64,000 bases of DNA, from NCBI GenBank assembly GCA_963691655.1, contig OY829327.1:64058079-64122078 (forward strand), written 5' to 3'. How positions within the stretch are numbered: position 1 is the stretch's first letter; each line of letters begins with the position of its first letter. This stretch comes from Toxonevra muliebris. Lineage: Eukaryota > Arthropoda > Insecta > Diptera > Pallopteridae. Of this stretch, positions 10,471-20,661 are shown piece after piece. Under the pieces are notes generated by a model. That model ran no database searches. It worked only from the letters and a program-made list of their open reading frames with translations, and was not told the DNA's origin. Both the position numbers and the translations under genes were made by a program.

Positions 10471-10845
10471 AGTAAATCATCAAGTAGGTTGCTGTATCCA
10501 CTATACAAACAGTGCCAGAATATAGATAATTTTTATTTGGGTTGTGTACAGGATGACATACAAAATAGTCAATAAATCTGTGGTAAAAAGGAATAGCATC
10601 TTAAGTTTAGTTCCTTGTTAGCCGAGTTTAATTGCTTTGAATAGAAATATTAAAGAAACTATAGCACTGCTTCAAAAGATTATGCTCAAATCAAAGTGTT
10701 GCAATCGTTGCACACTAAAAATAGAAGTCCTCAGGTTTAAAAATTTGTATTTCTTAAATGCCGGACAAATTGTCAAATGCCTGTCTATCAAGCCTAATTC
10801 CTGACGTATGACAAACCTAGGCATAGGGCGCCGATATAGTGGTTA
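10471..10845. other. Unassigned stretch between LINE fragment and SINE
   Basis: Possibly 3 prime sequence of the LINE fragment to its left, but I find no poly-A or simple-repeat tail and no motif. Confidence 0.4.
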
Positions 10846-11160
10846 GCCGTAGCCTAGTGGTTAGTGTGTTGGACTGCTACGCAGAGGTGCCCGAGTTCAT
10901 ATCTCGGCACGTTCAAAAATCAAAAAAATAGAAAATAGGTACATAAAAAAATTTCTACACGGCACCACTTCTTGGCTGGCAAATGGCAAACCTCTAACAG
11001 TAAAAAAATTTCTGTGAAAAGCTCTTCTCTTCGCCGTTGGAATTCCGCATAAAACTGTAGGTTCCTTCCATTCGTGTATAAATATAACTCACACAACATA
11101 AATGGATGTGAAAAGCTCGACCTTGGCCCTTCAGGGGTCTTGTGCCATAATAGTAGTAGT
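10846..11160 (+). repeat. tRNA-derived SINE (another family)
   Basis: The head gccgtagcctagtggttagt gives a box A, and cgagttcatatctcg a damaged box B, 30-40 bases downstream. The body has tcttggctggcaaatggcaa, cgccgttggaattccgc, aaaactgtaggt and tgtataaatataactcacac, and it ends near gaagg(g/c) and gtagtagtatgaatataata. A partly duplicated head (tagtggttag twice, 10836-10860) precedes it. The 138-residue minus frame at 10920-11336 is a shadow of this repeat. It shares the aaactgtaggt word with the 3268 family. Confidence 0.65.
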
Positions 11161-11317
11161 ATGAATATAATAAATATTTGCTCTTGCAAAAAATAGCTTG
11201 ACGAAGGAAAGAAAATAATTTTTAGTGTGGTCCATATTAAGCAAAAATTATAACTGTGGCAAAATAGCAAAAGAAATGCCGTTTCTAATAAATGAAAAAT
11301 AGAATTTTTTGTAAATA

Positions 11318-11658
11318 CACTAAAAAAAAAGTACATGAAACAGCTGTAAAAATAACATTTTTTGTTTACAATATTCAGCTAACTTTAAAAAATATAAAAA
11401 TAGACATTACAAAACGTAATTATAACATTACTAAATTGAACGTAAAAAATGTGTAATGATGTGAAAACAATGTAATTTTAACATTATAATTTGACATGAC
11501 AATGTAAAACGGATTATTATCAATATGATAGTTTTAATGTAAAATCAACGCAAAACATATCAACCTGATATTTTTTGTAGTAAAACAAACATTTTTGTTT
11601 TTACATTGAAAACAACATTACAAAAATATCAATTTTACATTGCAACTTTTTTTTAGTT
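11318..11658. mobile_element. MITE E1, short copy
   Basis: Bounded by TA on both sides. The ends cactaaaaaaaaagtacatg and, complemented, aactaaaaaaaagttgcaa are inverted. Inside are repeated words around ttacatt, acattacaa and aacattttt. The 905-bp copy at 20662-21566 has the same ends and the same gtacatgaaacagctgtaaa terminus. No coding capacity. Confidence 0.7.
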
Positions 11659-11662
11659 TATT

Positions 11663-12215
11663 AGCTGCGTTTTGTTCGGCAGCTAGTTTAACATGTACTA
11701 ATAAAACCACCAAGTTGTTCGTTTTATTATCATTCACAATGAAACTGTTCAGCAGCTAGAGGTGAAACATTTTAAAAAAGACCGATAATTGTAGTAATGT
11801 ATTCCAGTCATTGCGGCTAATAGTATGGATTGTTTTAGTTTCTACTAATAAATAAGTTCAAGTATTCGATCCACTAATATGCTCAATAAGGAATAAAAGG
11901 TGTTTGATTACAAAATGTTTCGGGTTGACAAAAAATTATCGATATTTAACACATCCCTAATGTCAGTTTTTGTTTCTAACTTGATTGTTAACTGAATTCT
12001 TTTTGCCGGCAGACATTTTGAATCTTTTCCTTTTTTGTTTTTTTGCCAAACTTTCATGCTTTTCCTTTCACTGTTGGCAGTTCACAATAGAATTTGATGA
12101 AGTTAAACAACTTGTTAAGTATACATAATAGCTATAATTATACGTGTTATCTCTGCAGCTTTGTTGTTGTTTTCCCATACAATTATTGTTGCTAGTTTTA
12201 CATATGAAGTACTGA
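11663..12215. mobile_element. MITE M, copy 1
   Basis: It matches the cleanly inserted copy at 15834-16277: agctgcgttttgttcgg, agtttaacatgta, ttcacaatgaaactg, ccagtcattgcgg, cacaatagaatttgatg and tgttgttgttttcccataca occur in the same order. About 140 bp in the middle (near 11830-11970) is not in the other copy. It starts directly after MITE E1. The right end is indistinct. Confidence 0.65.
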
Positions 12216-13559
12216 AAAATTTCCTGACACAAATATCACAATGACTAGTGTAATGATAGCGCTCATAACCAATTGCTTTAAATACTTATAAGGAAGACCC
12301 GGCCCTGATTACATGTATACTAATTTTTAGCATATCAGTGAACGTAATGCAAAACAATTGCTGAAATACGAGTCAATGAGCTATTGTTCGTAAGTTTTAA
12401 TTGAAATTTTCCTGAAATTCGACAATGATTTTTATGCAGCTAACTTGTTCTCGTCGAACTAGTATATGGCGTAGGGAAAAAGGATCAAAGTTAATTTTTC
12501 TTTAAGTGAAATTTAAAATTTTAATGAAACCATCTATAGCTCCGGTAATATGTAGTTTCTCAAATGAGGAATAACGATCAAGGTGCACACTGCAGCTTTA
12601 ATATTGTTCAATATTTGCGTCAAAAGACGTGATTACGGCTGCATAATTCATAACTGCTCTCCCATGTTCGGAAATCCCGTGGCTACACTTCAAAACTTAA
12701 AAATCGTTATTTTAACGATCGTCTTTCCCACTTCACTCATATTTAATACACAAAATTCGAAATTTATTTGAAATAATTAAAAAGGTTACGAGATATTTAA
12801 CTAAGCATATACTCGTGAGTACGAATATAAACTACATTGGTATGTATGTATGTACGTATATACATTTATATGCAGGTAAATACGTATGTTCATAAGTATT
12901 TGATATGAATTCCGTACAATAAAAGTAAAAAATCACTTATTTTTGCTTCCCAGTAACAACCATCTGCTGTGCTAATAACCACACGATACCAAATGAAATA
13001 GAAATTGCAATTTCAACAAAATCACAATTTCATGTGTACCAACTTCGGAAAAAAGACTTGAACGTAGTTTGCTTCACTCACATGTGAAAAAATATAAATA
13101 TCAAATCAATATTAATGTTTGCAGTCGCGTGAAAGAGACATACATACTGCATATATGGGCGTGCAGAATATATCAAGTTAAAGCCAATCAAATAGGTAAT
13201 AAAAAGGGGCGGGGTAAAAGGCTCCGCCTTTTTTGCTTTTTGTGTTGAGATATATGCAGTGACTTTGGGGGCCAGCGCAATACGAGCTCATATTATTGGA
13301 CGGCAAGAAAAGTTTAAATATCAATTGCCAATAAAAATATCACGTTTGCCTTTCATTGGCGTATTTGAATATGTTTAAGAATTATTAAGTGCTTATGCCG
13401 TTTCATACAGACACTCCCATATTTTTCAATCATTAAAGAAATCGTATAGCTGGATTTTGGATAAGCTTTAATAATAATGAACACAAAGTATCTTTATTTA
13501 GTACACTTAATTTTTCTCCCTATAAAAAAATTTGAATACCTGAAAACTTTTTTCGGACA
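12216..13559. other. Unassigned stretch
   Basis: No coding frame with motifs. It contains a tatg/tacg-type simple repeat near 12840-12890 and a short GC hairpin (aaaggggcgg against ccgcctttttt, 13202-13233). Nothing here repeats elsewhere in the window as far as I can see. Confidence 0.45.
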
Positions 13560-14200
13560 ATCAAAAAAATAACTTCTCCTTTCGATTTCTAAAGAAAATA
13601 GGAGGTTGAAACCGCTACCAGAACCGCTTAAGATTAAGATAAACAATTTTTGTATTTACATTTTTCCTCCACCTCCTACCCTTCTCCTTGAAATTTCGAC
13701 TTTTTCGATAAATGCCTATAGACCCGTGGTTCAATCCAATGTGGAGCCAACAAAGTTTTTTTTTTTTTAAATCAATCAAATAATTTTTTTTTTAATATTG
13801 TTGGCTCCACATGGAAGCCTAATGTAATTACAACAACAAACGATTTCATTGTTGAGTGTAGTGTGAGCGGCTTGTGAGTGGCTTGGTTTTAATGCAAAAA
13901 TTCGGTTTTTGCATTATTCTAAGAAGTATTAACCTCGTAGGTCATTTTAATGTTCTGGAAGCTCTCATTATTTTTAACAAGAAACATTTTAACTAAAGAC
14001 AGTATAAAAGTTCTCTCAACGGTATTTGTATTATCGGCCATTTACAGAAAAATTGAGTTTAAGCCCCCATTTTCAAAAGAAAGGGTAGGAGATAGATGTG
14101 AAATGTGAATACAAAAAATTGTTTATCTCTTTAAGCTTAACAACTTTCTTTCAGACATCTAATTCGTATCTGTCCAAATAAAGAAATTATTTAATAGCTC
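13560..14200. mobile_element. Long-inverted-repeat element R, copy 1
   Basis: Arms near 13640-13740 and 14040-14160 are complementary (gataaacaatttttgtattt against aatacaaaaaattgtttatc, then the ctcctaccc block). Between them is a smaller palindrome around gttggctccacat (13741-13812). The whole sequence recurs in opposite orientation at 58915-59310. No coding frame was seen. Confidence 0.65.
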
Positions 14201-14825
14201 CTGAAGACTCAATTGTTCCGACTTCAAGTCTATATTGTGAGAGAACTAGATGTGATGGAGAAAAACTGAGTACGTAGTCATAATCAGCGACCCTAAATTA
14301 CTATGAAACAGAAAGTTGAAATCTTGTTACAAGCTGTTTTTTTATTTGATTAAAATAAAATTGTTTTAAAAGAAAAAATGTATAGATGTTAATATAGTTA
14401 TAGTGCTATAGTTTCGAAAATTATGACTTTTCGATGGACATATGTATGGTTAAAATTTTCAAATTTAGTTTTCTATAAGATAGGAGGGCTAGCTTTTGTC
14501 ACCCACATAATTATTTTGAGATTAAAATTTGAAATTCGTTTGAAAAAATACGAAAAAAAAGAATTGTTTTTTGCCTATTTTCGATCATAACAGTAATGAT
14601 GCTGATACTATTGGCACGTATTATACCTTAAAATTTTTGTCTAACTCTCATCTAAAATATGCAAAAATTTAATATTTATTGGCTGAAAAATGGAAAATTG
14701 GGGCTAATCGAAAAAAAATCATTAGGATTTTTAGGATTCATTTCATTTTACTATAGAAAATGTTATCGCTTCTCGTTGCGCAAAATCTTGTTGATTGGTA
14801 TTATTGCCAAATCTGTGTTTTCTTT
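14201..14825. other. Unassigned stretch
   Basis: AT-rich and unstructured. The 63-residue frame at 14659-14850 is Lys/Leu/Phe-rich and has no recognisable motif. Confidence 0.45.
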
Positions 14826-15010
14826 GTGTAATCATAAACCGTTTGTCTGATCTTAGTCAAATTAGGTGTAAAGATGCGCTTGTATGTATGTCAAGTTGTG
14901 AGCTATAAAATGTGACCGTATCTCAAAGTGGGCGTGGCATTTTAGCAAAAATCCAATATCTTCGAATATCATATCAAGCTAAAGTAGTAAAATTTGGATC
15001 CGCTAGTGAA
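14826..15010. repeat. Dispersed repeat shared with 62124-62310
   Basis: About 185 bp is shared in direct orientation. Shared words include tgtaatcata, ccgtttgtc, aggtgtaaagatgc, tgtcaagttgtg, tctcaaagt and atcttcgaatatcatatcaa. Unit ends are not marked by inverted repeats, so the class is unknown. Confidence 0.7.
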
Positions 15011-15515
15011 CAATGAAATATATATAAAAAAAATTATTTCTTCGAATCATTCTCATCAATTTGAGTAAAAATTAATAAGTATGTTGACATAATCAAAAAT
15101 TAAAGTCACTTAACACAAACTGGTTCTTAAAAATATATTTCATATTGAATTTAACGATAAATTACTTGTTAGTTTCAAAATTGGTATAATACTAAGAAAC
15201 GCTATTAATTTCAATTAATATTTCAATACAAAAAAATATTTTTGGATTTTAAAATGCAAAATTTTAAACTAAAATTAAAAAAAAATTTTCATATAAATAA
15301 AAATTTCATAAAAATTTTTATATGCACATAGAAAAACGCATGTTGGTAATTCGGATCGATTTTAAAAATTAGTTTTTTTCTTAGTGCAATAACATGCTGC
15401 AATAGTCCATAATTATTATTATTATTTTTATTTGCAAACTATCTATAAGACAATAAGCAAATTTGACAAACGTGCATACATAAAAGGAATAGTTAATCTC
15501 CAGTGAGAGTAACTA
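15011..15515. other. Unassigned stretch with fragment of an old repeat
   Basis: Around 15330-15380 gcatgttggtaattcggatc and cgattttaaaa match the stretch near 3725. A tandem att run sits near 15412-15424. No gene. Confidence 0.4.
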
Positions 15516-15833
15516 TTATATTTTAAATTTACATGTTTCGCTTAATACAAATGTGCAAAGCCTATATCTTATTTTAGTCTTAATTTCTAAAGGGTAAATC
15601 CAAAACATGAATCTTTTTAATCTACGAGTTGCATAACTATTATCTAAGAGATTTATGGCTAACACGTTAGAGTTGTTATCAAGTCTGTCAATGTATCTTT
15701 TACTAATTTTAATTACTTCATCTTTAACGAATGGCATGTTGAGTTCTTTATGTATCTGTTCATTAGTTACAAACCAAGGTGCATCTACAATAGTTCTAAG
15801 TGTTTTTGATTGATAACGTTGCAAAATCTCTAT
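15516..15833 (-). pseudogene. LINE copy B, C-terminal segment of ORF2
   Basis: The frame has IEILQRYQSKTLRTIVDAPW and EQIHKELNMPF, which follow the thumb of Jockey-type polymerases, and ends with RLKRFMFWIYPL. The MITE at 15834-16277 separates it from the preceding WGTASNSNI. Role beyond the polymerase core is not established for such tails. Confidence 0.85.
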
Positions 15834-16277
15834 AGCCGTGTTTTATTCGCCAGTCAGTTTAACATGTGCAAATAAATCGACCAAGTTGTTAAGTCTCTTC
15901 TTCGTTATAATGTTATTCACAATGAAACTGCTCAGCAGCTAGAGCTGAAACATTTTAATGGATCCCAGTCATTGCGGTCAATCGCGGGCATTGTTTTTAG
16001 GTCTTACTCTTTATAAGAATATTTAACGATGATTTTAACTTATTTTCACCGCCAGACATTTCAAATATTTTTCTTTTCTGTTTTTTGCCAAACTGGCATG
16101 CTTCTTGTTTCGCTATTATCAGTTCACAATAGAATTTGATGTAGTTAAGCAACTTGTTAAGTATACATAACAGCTACAATTATACGTGTTATATCTACCT
16201 CTTTGTTGTTGTTTTCCCATACAATTATCGCTGCTAGTTATACATAACTAGAAGAAAGTGGTGAATAAATCGCAGCT
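15834..16277. mobile_element. MITE M, copy 2, inserted in LINE B
   Basis: The LINE frame reads SNI on one side and IEILQ on the other, so the insertion point is exact. TAT is duplicated (15831-15833 and 16278-16280). The ends agccgtgttttattcgcc and, complemented, agctgcgatttattcacc match at about 13 of 18. It has no coding frame. A three-base duplication leaves PIF/Harbinger or CACTA-like groups open. Confidence 0.75.
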
Positions 16278-16307
16278 TATGTTAGAGTTACTCGCCGTTC
16301 CCCACAG

Positions 16308-17734
16308 CTATTTAGAATAAGTCCATACTGGTTTTAATACTGTCTTATAGAGTCTCACTTCATATTCGAGAGAGAGTTGAGAATTCCGCCTGAATAACCA
16401 GTACATTTTGTTTGTTTTAATATTTAGTTGTTTCTGCTTGGCTTTAATGTGTGTTTTCCAAGTCAATCTACGATCAAGGTGGACACCGAGATATTTAACT
16501 GTCTCACTTTGAGGAATTTGGTTGTGGCTTAATAATACTGGTGGGCAGTTTCCTCTTCTAAGTGCGAAAGTAGTATGCACAGACTTTTCAGCGTTGACTT
16601 TTATTTTCCATCTTTTCAGCCATTTCTCTATCTCGCATAATTCGAGCTGTACGCAATGTGAAGCTTCCTCAAGGGTTCCACTAGATGCAATGATAGCCCT
16701 ATCATTTGCATAGGTAGCTACTTGTACTTGTTTGAAACGGGCATGTCAGCTGTAAATATCGAGTAGAGTATAGGCGCCAGGACGCTTCCTTGTGGAACTC
16801 CGGCATTGATGCTATGGAGATTTGATGCTACATCTTGTAGTTGAACATAGAAATATCGGTTGCTTAGATATGATTTTAACAGCAGAAAGTATGGAGCAGG
16901 GAGTAATGTTTTAATCTTATATAAGATGGCTGGATGCCATGGACGGTCGAAAGCTTGTTGTACATCTAGAAAGACCGCTGAGCAATATTTTTTGGTTTCT
17001 AAGCTCTCCATTATAATATTGACGATTCGGTGGCATTGTTTCGAAGTTCCGTGACCTTTCTTAAACCCAAACTGATGTTCCGGTATTATGTTAAGTTTGT
17101 CTAAAACCGGTTGCAATCTTCTTAAAAGTATTCTCTCAAATACTTTGGAGAAAGCTACCAGCAGGTAATTGGACGGTAGGACGTCATACATTTCTCCGGC
17201 TTATTCGGCTTTGGAATCAAAATTACCTCTGCACACTTCCATTGACTTGGGAAGTAATCTAATCTTAAAATGGTGTTGTATATAAGCGAAGAAACAAGAT
17301 GCATTTTCGTGGTAAATTTTGTAAAACTTTGCCATAAATTTTATCAAAACTTGGAGATTTTGTATGATTTAGTGCCGTTATTTCTCCTTGCACTTCCGTT
17401 GGAGTATTGGGAGACTCATCTGGCAGGGCAAATCTAAGAAATCCAATATCTCAATTTCTTCAGAAGTATCGTATTCCAAGTTAGGTTGAAAAACAGAGTA
17501 CAAATGCTGTGCGAATGCTTCTACCTTTTCTGCATTTGTTCTACACCAAGCGCCGTTGTTATCTACAATAGCAGGATTTCTTTTGGTGAAGCGTTTTAGA
17601 TACTTGGTTGCTCTCCACAAGCTGTATTCGTAATCTTTTGTCGTCGGGTCAAGTCTTTTGAGAAACTCAGCAGTTGCGTTATTTCTTTCTTCTTTTAAAA
17701 GTATCTTGAGATCATTTGTGCCCTTGTTTGCCAA
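16308..17734 (-). pseudogene. LINE copy B, reverse transcriptase region
   Basis: From 17734 down: a pre-RT segment (YSLWRATKYLKRFTKRNP), a gap where the fingers are garbled (17200-17380), then LLVAFSKVFERILLRRLQP, HQFGFKKGHGTS, motif A with AVFLDVQQAFDRPW, motif B with NAGVPQGSVLAPILYSIF, and the thumb YLGVHLDRRLTW. At the catalytic box the frame reads YANDRA where YADD or FADD is expected, so the first catalytic aspartate is an asparagine. Frameshifts also separate the parts, so the enzyme is inactive twice over. Confidence 0.9.
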
Positions 17735-18478
17735 TTTTTTCTAAATTTTCTTTTATTTTTTATAAGAAGTCTCAGTTCAGCAGACAAAAATTCTTTCTTG
17801 TTTTGTTTGTCTGTGGCTGGAGGGGTGAATAAAATTCACGCTTCATGAATTGTGTTTGTGAAGGATTCCACAGCAGAGTCAATTTCGGTACCAGATTTTA
17901 AAGATATATTCAGATGCACTTGACTGACTAACCAATTCTTGAATGCAGCTAAATTGGTTTTAGGAGTGATGACTTTGTAGATTTTTGGCAAGGTTTGAAG
18001 AGCAGTACTATATGTGACTATGAAAGGCGAGTGATCAGAGCTCAGATCGAAACTTTCTTTGACATCCAGATGATGTTTAGCTAATCCTGAGTAAACGACG
18101 AAATCAAGAAGATCAGGTATCTTACGATGATCGGAGGGCCAGAATGTTGGTTTTCCTGTAGATAAGGTATTTAGCTAAGAGTTGGTAACACATTTATAAA
18201 GCTCCCTTCCTTTTGGAATTATAAGCCTGGATCCCCACCAGGGATGTTTGGCATTATAATCGCCACCAGCAATAAATTTCGAACCTAATTTCTGAAAAAA
18301 GGCCTTAAGTCATGAGATTATAAAGTGAATCTTGGTGGAAAATGTACAGCACAAACGGTTAAATCAAGATGCATGCATTTGACTGGGATGTATGCAGCTT
18401 GAATGGCATTTTCTCTAACGCTATCCATAATGTTATATTTTAGACCTCTTTTAACTATTATTGCTGATCCTCCATGAG

Positions 18479-18977
18479 TAACGTTCGTATCTTTTTTCGG
18501 ACAAAAAACTGTATATCGATTTGAAAAAACTGTATATTTCGCGGTATCAATTTTATTCAAAGAAAATTAACAAGGAAAGCAAATTAACCTGATCTCAACT
18601 GAATCGTCTTCTCCGTCTGTAGTTGTTGTATTTTACTTGTCTTTTGAAGAAAGTTTGAGGAAGCAATTCCGGCTTCGTTATGAGGTATTTATACACTCAG
18701 AAAAATACCCATCTCTTAAACAAAGAAAAAGTTTCCTCAATTTGAATCCACGAAAATTTCTCTCGTTTAAGTAAATTTTCTCCAAAACGAAGAAAAATGT
18801 GCTCCTTTCATGCAACCATGGTGTTCAATTTGAAGTAAGTTATTTCTTCATTTTTACAAATTTAGTTTTTTTTTCTTAGTACAAACGCGGTATTTTAGAA
18901 AAAAAAAACGCGGTATGCGGTTTATGAGTCTAAAAAACAGTATAATACCGCGAAAAACTGTATAGATACGAGCGTTA
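18479..18977. mobile_element. Non-autonomous hAT element in LINE B, perfect 8-bp duplication
   Basis: Tccatgag occurs exactly at 18471-18478 and 18978-18985. The ends taacgttcgtatc and, complemented, taacgctcgtatc differ at one of 13 bases. The insertion splits the endonuclease between its AHG and THGG stretches. Internal words include cggtatt and aaaactgtata in both halves. It in turn holds an F1 end (18694-18870). Confidence 0.9.
18694..18870. repeat. F1 family end fragment
   Basis: TA precedes cactcagaaaaataccc. The sequence continues through gaaaaagtttcctcaatttg, tttctctcgtttaagtaaat and gcaaccatggtg and stops near tgaagtaagtt. It matches the terminal 170 bp of the complete F1 element at 28408-29338, inverted. 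Confidence 0.7.
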
Positions 18978-19170
18978 TCCATGAGCTTTATTATCTGGAT
19001 GATCAGCATTGATGACATCATACCCATTAATCTTACATAAAGATTTGCTAGTGAGTCTTTGATGCTAAAAATATGTCAATATCATTTGATTTTAGGTAAA
19101 TTTTGACTTCGTCTATATGGTTGGAAAGGCCATTGGTATTCCATACTGCAATGAGTAGGTCTACTTACAT

Positions 19171-19430
19171 AACTTTGTTACTAACAATGTCATTATTTGT
19201 AAAAGATTGTTTGTTAAATCAAACTGTTTAGCTAGTAAGGACTCAATTCTTTCAAACGGAATAACGTCTTTCGACGTGACATTATTTCGGAGCATTTGAG
19301 AGTAAATTGGCTGGTTGTAGTTGCTTTTCGTTACGTTTGGTCTGCTGGTCTGCCGGTATGTCTGTGATTGTAGATATCAGCGTTGTTATTATTAGGCTCA
19401 AGGTCAATGAAAAACATATGTAGTGACTAT
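19171..19430 (-). pseudogene. LINE copy B, ORF1 tail
   Basis: The minus strand reads SNYNQPIYSQMLRNNVTSKD and then a leucine-rich end with LLAKQFDLTNNLLQIMTLL, as in the C-termini of Jockey ORF1 (gag-like) proteins, which bind the element RNA. Its position just upstream of the endonuclease fits. No zinc knuckle remains in view. Confidence 0.55.
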
Positions 19431-19439
19431 TTAGTAATG

Positions 19440-20395
19440 CCGCTTCTGATGTTACTTACGTTTTTTACAATATGACCTATATTAAAAAATCACGATTTCC
19501 TTTTAATTAAAACAACATTGTAGAAAATATTCCATAAATTGAGGATTTTTTTTTCTAAAAAGGTAGTAAACTTACTTCAATTTATGGAAAATTATTCCTC
19601 AAACTGAGGAAAATTTTACCTAAATTATCTACAATTTCTCATATTGAAATAAAATATTATTGATTTGAAAATCGCAATTTCTACAAATTGAAGACATATT
19701 TCTTTAATTTATGGAAAACTTCCTTCCTTCAAAGAAATTTTTCTCTAAAATAAAGAAAAAACATTTCCTCAATTCAAAGAAATTTTGTATATCTAAATGA
19801 GGGAACCGTTTCTATGGCGCCAAATCATTCCCATTTTTCCTCAATTTGATTTCAGTTTGAGGAATAAATTTTCATTAATTGAAGTCAAAGGTAGTAAACC
19901 TTTTTAGAAAAAAAATCCTCAATTTAAGGAATATTTTCTACAATTTTGATTTAATTAAAAGGCATAGAAATCATTTTTTTTTACTTTTATTCATTTATTA
20001 TTTTATTTTTACATTCATACGTATTTTTACATACACTACAGGCGTCGTCGCCTTGAAATGATCAAAAGTTCCTTACGGCCATCAAAAAATTATAAATTGA
20101 AGTTTATTGAAATTTATATCTTTTCAATATATTTTTTTTTTTTTTTCACAAAATATATCAACAGCCACAATCACAACCAACTAAAAAATTCAAAAGAAAA
20201 ACAAAGCGTACGCGATTGTCTGCTAAGGCCAAAAGAGTAAAGCTAGTTTTTGTGTATACTAAAATTTCGTATGGAGAACATTTTTGGTATATTCGTCTCT
20301 TTCTTACATTTTCTATACAACTAAATTTTGTAAAAATGAAGACATAACTTACTTCAAATTGAACACCATGGTTGCATGAAATTTGTTTGGATTTA
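19440..20395. mobile_element. F1 family copy, truncated at both ends
   Basis: It carries F1 internal sequence: aaacaacattgtagaaaat, repeated ttcctcaatttg-type words, atggcgccaaatcattccca, then cgtcgtcgccttgaaatgat (near 20042), aaagcgtacgcgatt (near 20200) and gaacaccatggttgcatga at the right. The terminal cacycagaaaaata motif is missing at both ends. The two 60-residue frames near 19879 and 20058 are AT-rich noise. Confidence 0.65.
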
Positions 20396-20660
20396 TGCCA
20401 AGCTTTTTTATTTCAGCAGATATTCCACTGTATTTTACAATCCACAATTAAGAAGTTTTTTGAGAACATATATTAATGAAATCATTCCTCATGAAACCTT
20501 ACTGCACAAAATTTATATCGAACAAATATATTATTCGTTTATTAAAAGAAATCAAGTTCGCCTTAGAAACCATTTCTTATGGGTTTCCATAGATGATATC
20601 CCGGTAAGATATGTACATTTGGAATTTAATGAAGAAAATTGTTCTATAAAGAACTATTCT
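20396..20660 (+). pseudogene. hAT-like transposase fragment (CGGBP1-like group)
   Basis: The frame NPQLRSFLRTYINEIIPHET is followed by LLHKIYIEQIYYSFI and FLWVSIDDIPVRYVH. Relatives in this group read NP.LR.FL, IP.ESTLRK.Y and IWVS.DET.D..GRYV at the same spacing. The glutamate-threonine after the aspartate is lost here. A splice-acceptor-like tttatttcag precedes it, and the frame directly after that reads ADIPLY before shifting. The fragment ends where MITE E1 begins (20662). Assigned by motif only. Confidence 0.65.
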
Positions 20661-20661
20661 A

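Larger units (their letters stand above)
17780..19170 (-). pseudogene. LINE copy B, endonuclease region
   Basis: The start is LLIAVWNTNGLSNHIDEVKI (about 19165-19100), the first strand of the exonuclease/endonuclease fold with its conserved Asn. The next motif reads ASKTH where relatives have SETH, so the metal-binding glutamate is a lysine. After the hAT insertion the frame resumes with THGGSAIIVKRGL, and CAVHFPPR and a downstream ...NPGWW-like tract follow near 18230-18360. The endonuclease nicks the target DNA to prime reverse transcription. Confidence 0.85.
15516..19430 (-). mobile_element. Jockey-like LINE, copy B, nearly full length but dead
   Basis: Reading from 19430 down, the order is an ORF1 tail, endonuclease, reverse transcriptase and C-terminal tail, the normal layout of a Jockey-type element. 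Two younger elements interrupt it (18479-18977 and 15834-16277). Removing them and allowing for frameshifts gives a single colinear copy of about 3 kb. It belongs to the same family as copy A: FALRRGNCP and YLGVHLDRRLTWKTHI here against FTLRQGNCP and YLGIHLDKRLTWKKHI there. Confidence 0.85.

Noticed and set aside
10920..11336. 138-residue minus-strand reading frame
   Set aside because: It lies across a SINE body and into MITE E1; composition is random and it has no motif.
12840..12900. CRISPR-like or satellite array
   Set aside because: Only a short degenerate tatg/tacg simple repeat; no regular spacing of longer repeats is present anywhere in the window, and the organism is eukaryotic.
20058..20240. 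Small membrane-like protein with a phenylalanine run
   Set aside because: The run comes from a poly-T tract inside an F1 copy, and the frame is not preserved in the other F1 copies.
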